Assembly (NCBI GenBank): GCA_903861075.1
Contig: CAIOSY010000020.1
Span: 1 to 45,666 of the forward strand
Source of the DNA: an uncultured Nitrosomonadales bacterium
GTDB lineage: Bacteria; Pseudomonadota; Gammaproteobacteria; Burkholderiales; Gallionellaceae
DNA: 45,666 bases
Direction: 5' to 3'
Of the stretch, positions 34,264 to 43,985 are shown piece by piece; within the stretch, counting starts at the first letter, position 1; each line of letters starts with the position of its first letter. The position numbers were made by a program, and so were the translations under genes. Below the pieces are notes generated by a model. It made no database searches and was not told the DNA's origin. It saw nothing but the letters and a program-made list of their open reading frames with translations.

Positions 34264-35259
34264 ATGAATACTCAGACTATCACATTTCATCATGCTGTCA
34301 AAAAGCCCGTTATCCCGCAAAGTTGGCGTGTAGACGAGGTTGTAGCCTTATTTGATTTGCCTTTTGCAGATTTAATGTATCGTGCTCAGCAGGTGCATCG
34401 TGAACATTTTGATCCGAATCAGGTGCAGTTGTCGACCTTGTTATCTATTAAAACCGGAGGTTGTTCGGAAGATTGTGGCTATTGTCCCCAATCGGCGTTT
34501 CACTCTACAGGGGTGGAAGATCGAAAAATGCTGGAACTCGACGCTGTGGTGACAGCAGCAAAAGCCGCACAAGCAGCCGGTGCCGATCGTTTTTGTATGG
34601 GCGCCGCCTGGCGCGAACCTTCTGAAGCTGACATGCTCAGCGTGGTTGAGATGGTTAAGGCGGTTCGAGGTTTAGGGATGGAAACCTGTGCGACGCTGGG
34701 TATGCTCAATGATGTGCAGACGGACCAGTTAAAAGAGGCGGGTCTTGATTATTACAATCACAATTTGGATACCTCGCCGGAATTCTACGGCGACATTATT
34801 AGTACGCGGGATTATCAGGACAGGTTAGATACCCTGGAGCGTGTGCGTCGCGCCGGTATGCATGTGTGTAGTGGCGGTATTGTAGGGATGGGGGAGAATT
34901 TGACACAGCGTGCGCAGTTGCTTGCGCAGTTGGCAAACATGAATCCTTACCCGGAAAGTGTGCCTATCAATAATTTAGTCAAGGTCGAGGGGACGCCCTT
35001 GGCGGAGACGGCCGATCTTGATCCGCTGGATTTTGTTCGTACGATCGCGGTTGCACGTATTACCATGCCAAGCGCTCGGGTGCGCTTATCTGCCGGAAGG
35101 CAGCAAATGTCGGATGCGATTCAGGCCTTATGTTTTTTGGCCGGCGCCAATTCAATTTTTTATGGTGAGCAACTTCTCACTACCGGAAATCCGGAAGTTG
35201 AACGTGACAGAGCGCTAATGGATAAACTCGGTATGTATCCTTTCGCCGATAAACATTAA
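34264..35259 (+). CDS. bioB: Biotin synthase
   Basis: BioB inserts sulfur into dethiobiotin using radical SAM chemistry. The 331-residue product has the [4Fe-4S] motif CSEDCGYC (C67, C71, C74) and ends normally. I chose the ATG at 34264. An upstream in-frame start at 34183 would add 27 residues and overlap comF. It is the first gene of a run bioB-bioF-bioH-bioC-bioD. bioF follows after 5 nt. Confidence 0.96.
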   Translation: MNTQTITFHHAVKKPVIPQSWRVDEVVALFDLPFADLMYRAQQVHREHFDPNQVQLSTLLSIKTGGCSEDCGYCPQSAFHSTGVEDRKMLELDAVVTAAKAAQAAGADRFCMGAAWREPSEADMLSVVEMVKAVRGLGMETCATLGMLNDVQTDQLKEAGLDYYNHNLDTSPEFYGDIISTRDYQDRLDTLERVRRAGMHVCSGGIVGMGENLTQRAQLLAQLANMNPYPESVPINNLVKVEGTPLAETADLDPLDFVRTIAVARITMPSARVRLSAGRQQMSDAIQALCFLAGANSIFYGEQLLTTGNPEVERDRALMDKLGMYPFADKH

Positions 35260-35264
35260 AAACC

Positions 35265-36419
35265 TTGCCTTTCACTGAACTACAGCGTCAACTCGACGAG
35301 CGAACCGCGCAGGGTTTGCTGCGGGCGCGGCGCACGGTGTCAACGCCGCAATCCCCGAATCTGATTGTGGACGGAAAAGCCTGTTTGTCTTTTTGTAGCA
35401 ATGATTATCTGGGCTTAGCCTGCCATCCTGACATTGTTGCGGCATTGCAACAGGGGGCTGTCGAGTATGGCGCGGGAGCCGGGGCTGCACATCTGGTGAG
35501 CGGACATTTTTATTCGCACGAAAAACTCGAACACGCGTTGGCCTCTTTTGTTGGCAAGCCCCGCGCTCTGCTTTTTTCCACCGGTTATATGGCTAATATC
35601 GGTGTGGTTCAGGCGTTGGTCGGCAGAGGGGATAACATCTTTGCCGATAAACTCAATCACGCTTCCTTGAATGATGCGATGTTGTTGTCACGGGCGAATG
35701 TCAAACGTTATCGCCATAACGACATGGAACAATTATCTGTAATGCTGAGCCAGTCAGGCAAAGGCCGTAAACTTGTCTGTACCGATGCCGTGTTCAGTAT
35801 GGAAGGCGATATAGCACATTTGTCCGGATTGCAGGCTTTGTGTGAACAGCATGATGCTTGGCTGCTGGTCGATGATGCGCATGGTTTTGGTGTATTGGGT
35901 GAGCAAGGACGCGGTTCGTTATCGCACTTTGCGCTCAGTTCACCGCGGATTATTTATATGGCAACACTGGGTAAGGCGGCGGGTGTGTCGGGCGCTTTTG
36001 TGGCAGGCGAAGCCGTCGTTATTGAAACATTGATCAACGCTGCGCGCAGTTATGTGTATACCACGGCGACACCGCCTGCATTGTCCTGTGCCTTGTTGGA
36101 AAGTGTACGTTTGATACGTTCAGGTGATGAGCGCCGCCTGCGATTGCAAAATTTGATTGCAAAGTTAAAGTGCGGTCTTGCCGATTTACCCTGGCCGTTG
36201 CTTGATTCAAATACAGCGATACAACCGTTAATCATCGGTAAAAATCAGGCGGTAATTAATTTGAGTTTGGCTTTAAAAGAGCGTGGAATTTGGGTGGCGG
36301 CGATACGTCCACCAACCGTACCTGAAGGGACGGCGCGATTGCGCATTACCTTGTCGGCTTCACACACTGAGGCTGAAGTGGATCGATTGATAGCGGTGTT
36401 GCATGAACTTGCCGTGTAA
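35265..36419 (+). CDS. bioF: 8-amino-7-oxononanoate synthase
   Basis: This PLP enzyme condenses pimeloyl thioester with alanine. The 384-residue product has the PLP lysine in ATLGKAAG (K237), the DDAHGFGVLG loop (203-212) and the NDYLGL motif (46-51). It begins with TTG at 35265, 5 nt after bioB, suggesting coupling. It overlaps bioH by 17 nt. Confidence 0.94.
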   Translation: MPFTELQRQLDERTAQGLLRARRTVSTPQSPNLIVDGKACLSFCSNDYLGLACHPDIVAALQQGAVEYGAGAGAAHLVSGHFYSHEKLEHALASFVGKPRALLFSTGYMANIGVVQALVGRGDNIFADKLNHASLNDAMLLSRANVKRYRHNDMEQLSVMLSQSGKGRKLVCTDAVFSMEGDIAHLSGLQALCEQHDAWLLVDDAHGFGVLGEQGRGSLSHFALSSPRIIYMATLGKAAGVSGAFVAGEAVVIETLINAARSYVYTTATPPALSCALLESVRLIRSGDERRLRLQNLIAKLKCGLADLPWPLLDSNTAIQPLIIGKNQAVINLSLALKERGIWVAAIRPPTVPEGTARLRITLSASHTEAEVDRLIAVLHELAV

Positions 36420-37257
36420 TTTGCTGCTGTCGCCGTTACATATTGAATATCATGACGGCGAAGGCGAGCCACTTTTGTTTATTCACGGTTGGGGTATGCA
36501 CAGCGGGATGTGGGGAGGGGTTCTGGCGCAGTTGGCGCGGCAGTATCGCGTGATGGCAGTTGATTTACCCGGCCACGGTTGGAGTGCGAAAAAGGGTCTG
36601 TTGGAAGTGGTTAGCGGGAAAAGCGCCGAGCCGCACATGAACCTCACACCACTGACCACTGACTATCTTGATTCCATTGTCGAGCAGTTGGCCGCGCGGT
36701 TTAATTATCCGTTGACGGTGTGTGGCTGGTCGCTGGGAGGGCAGATTGCGTTGCGTTGGGCGCAGAGATATCCGCAGCAGGTTGTACGTCTGATACTGTT
36801 GTCAAGCACGCCTTGTTTCGTGCAAAAACCAGATTGGCTTTGTGCGATGGAGACCGGCACGCTGTTGGCCTTTTCTGATGCACTGCGGCAGGATCAGACC
36901 GTCACTTTACGCCGTTTTGTGGCATTGCAAGTGCGTGGCAGCGAGCAAGAACGTGAGCTGTTGACGGTGATGCGTCGCGCTTTGTTCGACCGGGGTGAGC
37001 CAGATAGCGTGGCGTTGCAACAGGGACTGGCTATTTTGCGAGACGTTGATTTAAGGTCTGCTTTGTCTGAAATTAGCGCGGCTGTGCTGGTTATAGCAGG
37101 AGAGTGTGATACGCTGACACCGATAGCCGCTTCGGCTTATCTTGCAGAAAATCTTCTTCATGCCCGGCTTGTCACGATACCCCGTGCGGCTCATGTGTGT
37201 TTTTTGTCTCACCCTAATGTCTTTGTAAAACACCTGGTGGATTTTTTGCATGAATGA
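36403..37257 (+). CDS. bioH: Pimeloyl-ACP methyl ester carboxylesterase
   Basis: BioH releases pimeloyl-ACP after the BioC-primed fatty-acid cycle. The 284-residue alpha/beta hydrolase has nucleophile elbow GWSLGG (S110), acid in GECDTLTP (D236) and base in AAHVCFL (H264). Compared with E. coli BioH it has about 18 extra residues around 62-85, before the ALG-type helix. It overlaps bioF by 17 nt and bioC by 8 nt. Confidence 0.92.
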   Translation: MNLPCNLLLSPLHIEYHDGEGEPLLFIHGWGMHSGMWGGVLAQLARQYRVMAVDLPGHGWSAKKGLLEVVSGKSAEPHMNLTPLTTDYLDSIVEQLAARFNYPLTVCGWSLGGQIALRWAQRYPQQVVRLILLSSTPCFVQKPDWLCAMETGTLLAFSDALRQDQTVTLRRFVALQVRGSEQERELLTVMRRALFDRGEPDSVALQQGLAILRDVDLRSALSEISAAVLVIAGECDTLTPIAASAYLAENLLHARLVTIPRAAHVCFLSHPNVFVKHLVDFLHE

Positions 37258-38119
37258 ATTTGAAATAGATAAAAAAGCCTTGCGTCGTGCTTTTTCCCGC
37301 TCGGCTTCAACGTATGACGCAACTGCGGTGCTGCAGCGTGAAGTGTGCACTCGTATGCTGGAGCGATTGGACTATGTTAAATTAAAACCGGCTCGTATAT
37401 TGGATGCCGGGTGTGGTACGGGTTGGGGCGGGCGTCAGTTAGCTGAAAAATATCCTGATGCACAAGTAATTGCCCTGGATATTGCGATTGGGATGTTGCA
37501 AGCGACGCATCAACGCTCGAGTTGGTGGGGAAAACTTTTTGCTGGAACACGGCAGTTGCCGGTATGTGCTGATGTGGAAGCGTTGCCGGTTGCGGCAAAC
37601 AGCCTTGAGCTGGTATGGTCCAATCTGGCGTTGCAATGGTGCAATGATTTGCCTGCCACTTTCGTTGAGCTGCACCGCGTATTGAACGTCGAGGGCTTGC
37701 TGATGTTTAGTACGCTAGGCCCTGATACCTTAAAAGAGTTGCGGCAGGCATTTCACGGCGTTGATGATTATAATCATTTGAATCGATTTGCCGATATGCA
37801 TGACATCGGTGATATGCTGGTTCAGGCGGGTTTTTCGGAGCCGGTTATGGATATGGAATATCTGACGCTCACTTATGATGATGTGCGAGGTGTGCTCCAG
37901 GATCTGAAGGGGATAGGCGCGAATAATGCAACTTCGGGTCGTAGCAAAGGATTGATGGGTAAGCAGGCCTGGACTCGTTTGTTGGAAAATTATGAAAAAT
38001 TACGTTGTGATGGCAAATTGCCTGCAACCTACGAAGTGGTCTACGGCCATGCCTGGAAGCCTGTGCCGCGCGTGACTCGTGATGGCTCGGCAATTATTAA
38101 AACCTCGTTCAAGCTATGA
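37250..38119 (+). CDS. bioC: Malonyl-ACP O-methyltransferase
   Basis: BioC methylates malonyl-ACP to start pimeloyl synthesis. The 289-residue class I methyltransferase has the SAM loop LDAGCGTGWG (51-60), motif II LDIAIGM and motif III WSNLALQWCND. The first 25 residues include the BioC start with FSRSASTYD. It overlaps bioH by 8 nt and bioD by 4 nt. Confidence 0.94.
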   Translation: MNEFEIDKKALRRAFSRSASTYDATAVLQREVCTRMLERLDYVKLKPARILDAGCGTGWGGRQLAEKYPDAQVIALDIAIGMLQATHQRSSWWGKLFAGTRQLPVCADVEALPVAANSLELVWSNLALQWCNDLPATFVELHRVLNVEGLLMFSTLGPDTLKELRQAFHGVDDYNHLNRFADMHDIGDMLVQAGFSEPVMDMEYLTLTYDDVRGVLQDLKGIGANNATSGRSKGLMGKQAWTRLLENYEKLRCDGKLPATYEVVYGHAWKPVPRVTRDGSAIIKTSFKL

Positions 38120-38823
38120 TGGCGAATTGCCCCCCAATGCTAAATGCTGGATTTATGAGCTATTTCATTGCCGGTACAGATACCGGTGTGGGTAAGACGC
38201 TGATTAGTTGCGCTTTGTTGCACGGTTTTTGTGCGCCGGGTATGCGTATGGTGGGATTTAAACCTGTCGCAGCCGGATGTAATGAGCAAGGGCGTAACGA
38301 GGATGCGATGCAGTTGCACGCGGCTAGTAATGTGTCGGTTTGTTATGAACAAATCAATCCATATTGTTTTTCACGGGCGATTGCGCCTCACCTGGCGGCA
38401 GCTTGCGCAGGCGTTCTCATTGATTTGCAACGAATTGTCACAGTCTATCGTGAATTGGCTGTGCGTTCGGATGGTGTGATTGTCGAGGGGGTAGGTGGCT
38501 TTTGTGTGCCGTTGAATGAGCAGCAGGATGGCGCAGATATGGCACTCAGTTTGAATTTGCCTGTTATTTTAGTTGTTGGAATACGCTTGGGGTGTTTGAA
38601 TCACGCGCAGTTATCGGCGTATGCCATTGAAGGCCGTGGATTGGAGTTGGCAGGTTGGGTGGCCAATTGCCTCGATGCTACGATGCCGATGTTGAATGAA
38701 AATATTGTCGCATTGCAGCAGCGCATTAAAGCGCCGTTGTTGGGTGTGGTGCCGCACTACCAGTCCGTGCCGGATGCGCGTGTAGTCGCTGCGGGTTTGA
38801 ATTTGTCCCTGTTAAAGCATTAA
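38116..38823 (+). CDS. bioD: Dethiobiotin synthetase
   Basis: BioD forms the ureido ring of dethiobiotin from diaminopelargonate, CO2 and ATP. The P-loop is GTDTGVGKT. The start at 38116 overlaps bioC (ATGA) and gives 235 residues. An ATG at 38155 would place the P-loop at residue 7, as in most family members, and is an equally good choice. No bioA lies in the cluster, so the 7,8-diaminopelargonate aminotransferase must be elsewhere. Confidence 0.92.
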   Translation: MMANCPPMLNAGFMSYFIAGTDTGVGKTLISCALLHGFCAPGMRMVGFKPVAAGCNEQGRNEDAMQLHAASNVSVCYEQINPYCFSRAIAPHLAAACAGVLIDLQRIVTVYRELAVRSDGVIVEGVGGFCVPLNEQQDGADMALSLNLPVILVVGIRLGCLNHAQLSAYAIEGRGLELAGWVANCLDATMPMLNENIVALQQRIKAPLLGVVPHYQSVPDARVVAAGLNLSLLKH

Positions 38824-38846
38824 AATCGGATCGGCTCACTTTTCTT

Positions 38847-39557
38847 ATGACTGAATTTAGTATTATTGCAGTATTTTTTGTAGGACTTCTTGGTGGTGTA
38901 CATTGTTTAGGAATGTGCGGCAGTCTGGTTGGAATCCTTACCGGACAATTGCCTAAATCGGGTTCGCACTGGCAGTTTCATTTAGCTTATAGTGTAGGAC
39001 GGGTTGCCAGTTACACGATTGCAGGGGCTTTGGCGGGGGCCGTCGGACAGGCAGGCTTGATATTCCGTGATGTCATTCCGGTTCAACATCTATTGTTTGC
39101 TTTGTCCAGTTTGATGTTGATCGCATTGGGCTTGTATCTTGCCGGGATTTGGGGGGCGGTGAGGCGGATTGAAGGTGTAGGGCGTCGGCTTTGGATGCGT
39201 ATTCAACCCTTAACCCGTGGTCTGTTTCCTGTATCGACACCGTTGCGGGCTTTTTTACTGGGTACGCTGTGGGGATGGTTGCCCTGTGGTCTGGTCTATA
39301 GTGTGCTGATCACCGCGCTGGCGAGCGGTCATGCACTCAATGGAGCCGGGGTCATGTTGGCATTTGGTTTGGGGACACTGCCTAATTTACTGGCGATTGG
39401 TTTGTTTTGGGAAAAGATAAAAAGCTGGGTGCAGTCTTCCCGTGTGCGTCGGGTGGCGGGATTGTTGGTGGTCTGTTTTGGTGTCTATGGCTTGGTTAAA
39501 GTGGGTTATACTTTTTACAGTAACGGCTGGACGGGGAGTTGCCATGTTGCTGCGTAA
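38847..39557 (+). CDS. TauE/SafE-family membrane protein, possible copper handling
   Basis: The 236-residue protein has about six membrane segments. It carries the HCLGMCG motif (19-25) and a WLPCGLVY motif in a later helix, which define the branch often found next to cytochrome oxidase assembly genes. The paired cysteines could bind copper. It is followed by an SCO1-type lipoprotein with a 14-nt overlap. The substrate is not known, and older annotation of this family as a sulfite exporter is weakly founded. Confidence 0.78.
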   Translation: MTEFSIIAVFFVGLLGGVHCLGMCGSLVGILTGQLPKSGSHWQFHLAYSVGRVASYTIAGALAGAVGQAGLIFRDVIPVQHLLFALSSLMLIALGLYLAGIWGAVRRIEGVGRRLWMRIQPLTRGLFPVSTPLRAFLLGTLWGWLPCGLVYSVLITALASGHALNGAGVMLAFGLGTLPNLLAIGLFWEKIKSWVQSSRVRRVAGLLVVCFGVYGLVKVGYTFYSNGWTGSCHVAA

Positions 39558-40128
39558 TGTACTGTTGGCTTTTATGTTGGTGGTGCTTTCTGCTTGTGGC
39601 GAACCTAAGTTGCCTTCCCCTTTTCACGCCAGCGAAGTCAGTGCTAAGTTGAGCGGTGCGGATTTTAAGTTGATAGATCACAATGGCGTGCCGCGTAGTT
39701 TGGCTGATTTTCGCGGCAAGGTGGTGGTGGTGTTTTTTGGTTATATCCATTGCCCTGATGTATGCCCGACGACGATGGCTGATCTTCGACAGGTTATCGG
39801 TCATCTTGGTCAAGAGGCTGATCGCGTACAAGTGTTATTTGTTACGGTTGATCCTGAACGTGATAGTCGGGCATTACTCAAGCAGTATGTCCCGGCTTTT
39901 TATCCCACGTTTCTTGGCTTATCCGGGGATGCCGCCGCGACAGCGGAGGCGGCAAAGGCTTTTAATGTGGTATATCAAAAACAGCCTAACCCGTCAGGTT
40001 ACAACGTTGATCATAGCGCAGGCTCCTATCTTATAGACATGAAAGGGCGTGTGCGACTTATTTCGCCATTCGGACAGCGTACAGATTGGTTGGAACAGGA
40101 TATTCGATTATTGCTGGCGTTAGGATAA
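39544..40128 (+). CDS. SCO1/SenC-family copper lipoprotein
   Basis: SCO proteins are thioredoxin-fold copper chaperones for the CuA site of cytochrome oxidase. The 194-residue product has a lipobox (VVLSAC, C18), the copper-binding CPDVCP (C70, C74) and the third ligand His in NVDHSAG (H157). I chose the ATG at 39544, which overlaps the previous gene by 14 nt. A longer frame from 39442 adds residues from the upstream reading only. Cytochrome oxidase genes are not in this window. Confidence 0.9.
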   Translation: MLLRNVLLAFMLVVLSACGEPKLPSPFHASEVSAKLSGADFKLIDHNGVPRSLADFRGKVVVVFFGYIHCPDVCPTTMADLRQVIGHLGQEADRVQVLFVTVDPERDSRALLKQYVPAFYPTFLGLSGDAAATAEAAKAFNVVYQKQPNPSGYNVDHSAGSYLIDMKGRVRLISPFGQRTDWLEQDIRLLLALG

Positions 40129-40214
40129 TCTGCTTATATCCTGGCCTTAATCATAAATAACGAGTTTGATAGTTTTGTTTTAAAATTTCATCTATCTGTT
40201 TAATAAAGATTTTT

Positions 40215-40249
40215 TTGTTTTAAAAAATACTGCCAATAAATAATTGGCA
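40215..40249 (+). promoter_or_regulatory. Putative promoter with overlapping palindromic operator
   Basis: TTGTTT (40215-40220) and TAAATA (40237-40242) are 16 nt apart. A perfect inverted repeat TGCCAAT-AAATA-ATTGGCA spans 40231-40249 and covers the -10. This arrangement is typical of a repressor or activator site controlling the response regulator gene at 40346. It may instead be the end of the SCO1 transcript. Confidence 0.4.
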
Positions 40250-40284
40250 AAGCCCCCCTTTTAATTCCTGTTCAATTATCTCAG

Positions 40285-40299
40285 GCATAGCATCTATGC
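40285..40299 (+). promoter_or_regulatory. Second inverted repeat in the response-regulator leader
   Basis: GCATAG (40285-40290) and CTATGC (40294-40299) are perfect inverted arms around CAT. It lies 46 nt before the start of the response regulator gene. It could be an operator half-pair or a leader hairpin. Nothing else in the 217-nt gap (40129-40345) is recognised. Confidence 0.35.
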
Positions 40300-40345
40300 G
40301 GATGTTATTATTGAAAATGCACGACAACTTATCCGGGGGGAAAGT

Positions 40346-40993
40346 ATGAAAATTTTGTTGGCAGATGATCATGCGCTGTTTCGTGAGGGGATGCGCTATG
40401 TGTTACAGCGCTTATTTGATGTGGTGGAAATCATTGAAGCGGGAACATTTCAGGATGCATTAGTAATAGCCGAGAGCGCGGCTGAGTTGGACTTGATATT
40501 GCTGGATTTAAATATGCCTGGCAGCGAAGGGTCTAAAGCAGTTTATTATTTTAAATTGCATTGTCCGGGCGTACCTGTCGTCGTGGTGTCGGGAGAAGAG
40601 TCGAGTACAAATATGGAGAAGGCGATGCGTTTCGGTGCTGCGGGTTTCATTTGCAAAAGTTCCAGTAGTAACGCGATGTTAGGGGCATTGAATTTAGTGT
40701 TGTCAGGGGGCGTTTATATTCCGCCGGAAATTTTATGCCGCAGTAATTATGTTCCGGATGATAAACGTACAGTACGTGTGCATGGCGTGGAGTTGACGTT
40801 GCGACAAATGGAAGTCTTGCAGTACCTTTGTGATGGTAAAAGTAATAAGGAGATTGCTTATGCCATTCATTTGGCTGAAGGAACGGTCAAGGTCCATATT
40901 GCGGCAGTGTATCAAACACTTAGGGTTAATAATCGTTTAGACGCAGTAAAAGTAGCTCAAAAAATGGGTTTGTTAGGGGTGGTGCATGGCTGA
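40346..40993 (+). CDS. NarL/LuxR-family response regulator
   Basis: The 215-residue protein has a receiver domain (1-120) with acidic pocket DD (7-8), phosphorylation site D54 in LLDLNMPG and switch lysine K104, and a LuxR-type HTH (about 148-205, [21 protein letters not shown]). No histidine kinase gene is next to it, so it is an orphan. A GGGGGGAAAG ribosome-binding region precedes the ATG. It overlaps ftsK by 8 nt, which couples its translation to the divisome translocase. Confidence 0.9.
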   Translation: MKILLADDHALFREGMRYVLQRLFDVVEIIEAGTFQDALVIAESAAELDLILLDLNMPGSEGSKAVYYFKLHCPGVPVVVVSGEESSTNMEKAMRFGAAGFICKSSSSNAMLGALNLVLSGGVYIPPEILCRSNYVPDDKRTVRVHGVELTLRQMEVLQYLCDGKSNKEIAYAIHLAEGTVKVHIAAVYQTLRVNNRLDAVKVAQKMGLLGVVHG

Positions 40994-43316
40994 AGCAGGG
41001 CGTGATTTGCAGGGAAATAAGCTGTTTAGTTTGTTGCGTGAATCGCGCTGGCTGCTTTTGGCAACGTTGGCGGTGTATTTTACCGTGGCTTTGTACGGCT
41101 ATCATTCGGCAGATTCAGCCTGGTCTCATAGTACAGGTATAACGAAAATAGAAAATCCCACAGGGGTATTGGGAGCATATTTATCGGATTTAATGTTTTA
41201 TTTGTTTGGTGTGTCTGCCTGGTGGTGGGTGTTATTCATGCTGCAACAAGTGTGGGCGGGATATCGAAGATTACGTGCAGACAGCGTTTTTTGTAAGAGA
41301 ACGCTGTTGGTGTCGCTGTCAGGTTTTATTTTCTTATTGTTTTCCAGCAGTGCGCTTGAGGCAATTCGTTTGTATAGCTTGACTGTTGCGCTCCCTTTGG
41401 TGCCGGGCGGTTTGTTCGGTACGCTGATAGGCGAATCATTGAGCCGTTGGTTAGGTTTTACGGGGGCGACACTTTTGCTGCTTATGCTAATGGCAACAAG
41501 TTTTAGTGTCTTTACCGGCTTGTCGTGGTTGCGTTTTATAGACTGGTTAGGCGAAAGACTGGAATTTGCGTTTGTTTTAACACTGCAATTTTGGCAGACG
41601 CTTCAGGATAAACGTATCGGCGCGCAGGCGATGAATCAACGTACGGCCATCGTTAAAGAGGAGAAGTTGCGTGTTGACGTGCATCAGTCTGTCTGCATTG
41701 ATCCCAATCCTTCTGAACCGGATAAAAAGGTGCGTGTTGAGACGCATCAGCCTATACACATCGAAATGCCGCAAATGATCGTGGTCAAGTCTGATCGTGT
41801 TTCCGAGGAGAGACAAATCACCTTGTTTTCTGATATGCCGGATTCAGCCTTGCCGCCCCTGCATTTGCTGGATGCAGCCATTGAACATGTTGAACGGGTT
41901 TCATCCGATACGCTGGAATTTACTTCCCGGTTGATTGAGCGCAAGCTGCAAGATTTTGGCGTAACCGTTAAAGTGGTGGCAGCCTATCCGGGGCCTGTCA
42001 TTACGCGCTATGAAATTGAACCTGCTGTTGGTGTAAAGGGGAGTCAGATTACGAATCTGGTGCGAGATTTGGCCCGCGCTTTGTCAGTGGCGAGTATTCG
42101 TCTGGTTGAAACAATACCCGGTAAGGCTTATATGGCACTGGAGTTACCTAACCCTAAGCGACAGATGGTGCAGCTCTCAGAAATTTTAAGCTCTCAGGTT
42201 TATGCGGAAATGCACTCGATGCTGACTATCGCAATGGGTAAGGATATTGGTGGAAAACCTGTTGTGGCCGATTTGGCCAAGATGCCGCATGTGTTGGTTG
42301 CGGGTACGACAGGCTCAGGTAAGTCGGTCGGGATTAACGCCATGATACTGAGTATTCTTTACAAGGCGACGCCGCAACAGGTTCGCATGTTGCTAATCGA
42401 TCCAAAAATGCTGGAACTGTCTGTTTATGAAGGAATTCCGCATTTGCTTTGTCCGGTTGTAACCGATATGCGACAGGCGGCATCCGGCTTGAACTGGTGC
42501 GTGCAGGAAATGGATAAGCGTTATCGGTTAATGTCACATTTTGGTGTGCGTAATATTGCCGGTTTTAATCAAAAATTGCGGGAAGCGATTAAGGCCGAAA
42601 CGCCGTTAACGAATCCTTTTTCTCTGACTCCTGATGATCCTGAAGCGCTGGAAGAAATGCCTTTGATTGTGGTGTTTATCGACGAGTTGGCTGATTTGAT
42701 GATGGTGGTCGGTAAGAAAATTGAAGAACTGATTGCACGTCTGGCGCAGAAGGCGCGCGCATCAGGAATCCATTTAGTGCTGGCGACGCAGCGCCCCTCG
42801 GTAGATGTTATTACCGGACTGATCAAAGCTAACGTGCCAACGCGCGTGGCATTTCAAGTCTCTTCAAAGATTGATTCGCGCACTATTTTGGATCAGATGG
42901 GCGCTGAGGCTTTGCTAGGCCAGGGGGATATGCTGTATTTGCCACCGGGCACAGGTTATCCGCAGCGTGTGCATGGTGCCTTTGTCTCTGATCAGGAAGT
43001 GCATCGCATTACCGAATATCTAAAAGCGCAAGGTGAGCCGCGCTACATTGACGGCGTACTTAATTCACTGGAAGAAGGGAATGAGGACCCGGGACTTTCG
43101 CCGGCGCTCGAAGCAGAAGCTGATCCACTTTATGATCAGGCAGTCGAAATTGTGGTTAAATCACGCAGGGCTTCAATATCCCTGGTGCAAAGGAATTTAC
43201 GTATCGGCTATAACCGCGCAGCACGTCTGGTTGAGCAGATGGAAGCCGCAGGAATCGTGACGGCCATGCAAAGCAATGGTAATAGAGAAGTGATAGCGCC
43301 AAACAGAGAGTCGTAA
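40986..43316 (+). CDS. ftsK: DNA translocase FtsK
   Basis: FtsK is the septal DNA pump that clears and resolves chromosome termini. The 776-residue protein has four membrane segments in the first 180 residues, a short linker (about 205-300), an alpha/beta motor with Walker [10 protein letters not shown] (440-448) and Walker [11 protein letters not shown], and a C-terminal winged-helix gamma domain (about 705-765). The linker contains a small internal repeat ([11 protein letters not shown] then [11 protein letters not shown]). It starts 8 nt before the end of the response regulator gene. lolA follows after 51 nt. Confidence 0.95.
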   Translation: MAEAGRDLQGNKLFSLLRESRWLLLATLAVYFTVALYGYHSADSAWSHSTGITKIENPTGVLGAYLSDLMFYLFGVSAWWWVLFMLQQVWAGYRRLRADSVFCKRTLLVSLSGFIFLLFSSSALEAIRLYSLTVALPLVPGGLFGTLIGESLSRWLGFTGATLLLLMLMATSFSVFTGLSWLRFIDWLGERLEFAFVLTLQFWQTLQDKRIGAQAMNQRTAIVKEEKLRVDVHQSVCIDPNPSEPDKKVRVETHQPIHIEMPQMIVVKSDRVSEERQITLFSDMPDSALPPLHLLDAAIEHVERVSSDTLEFTSRLIERKLQDFGVTVKVVAAYPGPVITRYEIEPAVGVKGSQITNLVRDLARALSVASIRLVETIPGKAYMALELPNPKRQMVQLSEILSSQVYAEMHSMLTIAMGKDIGGKPVVADLAKMPHVLVAGTTGSGKSVGINAMILSILYKATPQQVRMLLIDPKMLELSVYEGIPHLLCPVVTDMRQAASGLNWCVQEMDKRYRLMSHFGVRNIAGFNQKLREAIKAETPLTNPFSLTPDDPEALEEMPLIVVFIDELADLMMVVGKKIEELIARLAQKARASGIHLVLATQRPSVDVITGLIKANVPTRVAFQVSSKIDSRTILDQMGAEALLGQGDMLYLPPGTGYPQRVHGAFVSDQEVHRITEYLKAQGEPRYIDGVLNSLEEGNEDPGLSPALEAEADPLYDQAVEIVVKSRRASISLVQRNLRIGYNRAARLVEQMEAAGIVTAMQSNGNREVIAPNRES

Positions 43317-43367
43317 GTGGTAAGTGAATAAAACGCGTAAGTTTCTGAATCCTGAATCCTGAAAAAG

Positions 43368-43985
43368 ATGAAATATATAATTGTTATCGCAATGTTGTTC
43401 CTCACGCCGTTGACGGCCCGGGCCGGCGCTATCGAAAAGCTAAAGAGCTATATCGCCGCCACGCATGCTGCGCAGGCGAATTTCACGCAAACCGTGCTTG
43501 ATCAGAATGGCAAACGGATGCAGAGTGCATCAGGCGTTATGCAGTTTCAACGCCCCGGTCATTTTCGCTGGAATTATCAAAAGCCCTATGAGCAAATCAT
43601 TGTTGGCGACGGCACAAAGTTCTGGCTGTATGACAAAGATTTAAATCAGGTTTCCGTTAAAAAACTCGATGCCGCCTTAGGCAGTAGTCCTGCCGCATTG
43701 TTGGCGGGCAGTAATGAGATAGAGCGGGGGTTTGTATTAAAGGAAGCCGGCAGTCGTGAGGGACTTGAGTGGTTGCAGGCGACACCTAAAGCGCAAGACA
43801 GTAGTTTTTCAGCGGTGATGATGGGGTTTGATGAGCAGGCTAGTCTGGTCGCGATGGAGTTGAATGACTCGTTCGGACACAAAACCGTGCTGCGCTTCTC
43901 TGGTATGCAGCGCAATCCTAAAATCTCAGGGGCGCAATTTCAATTCACCCCCCCGGCTGGTGCAGATGTGATCGGTGGGGAATAG
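43368..43985 (+). CDS. lolA: Outer-membrane lipoprotein carrier LolA
   Basis: LolA carries lipoproteins across the periplasm from LolCDE to LolB. The 205-residue product has a signal peptide (about 1-20, ending ARA) and the family pattern ANFTQTVLDQNGK and GHFRWNYQKPYEQ. Position after ftsK and before rarA is conserved with E. coli. It is followed by about 1 kb of inserted DNA before rarA. Confidence 0.93.
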   Translation: MKYIIVIAMLFLTPLTARAGAIEKLKSYIAATHAAQANFTQTVLDQNGKRMQSASGVMQFQRPGHFRWNYQKPYEQIIVGDGTKFWLYDKDLNQVSVKKLDAALGSSPAALLAGSNEIERGFVLKEAGSREGLEWLQATPKAQDSSFSAVMMGFDEQASLVAMELNDSFGHKTVLRFSGMQRNPKISGAQFQFTPPAGADVIGGE

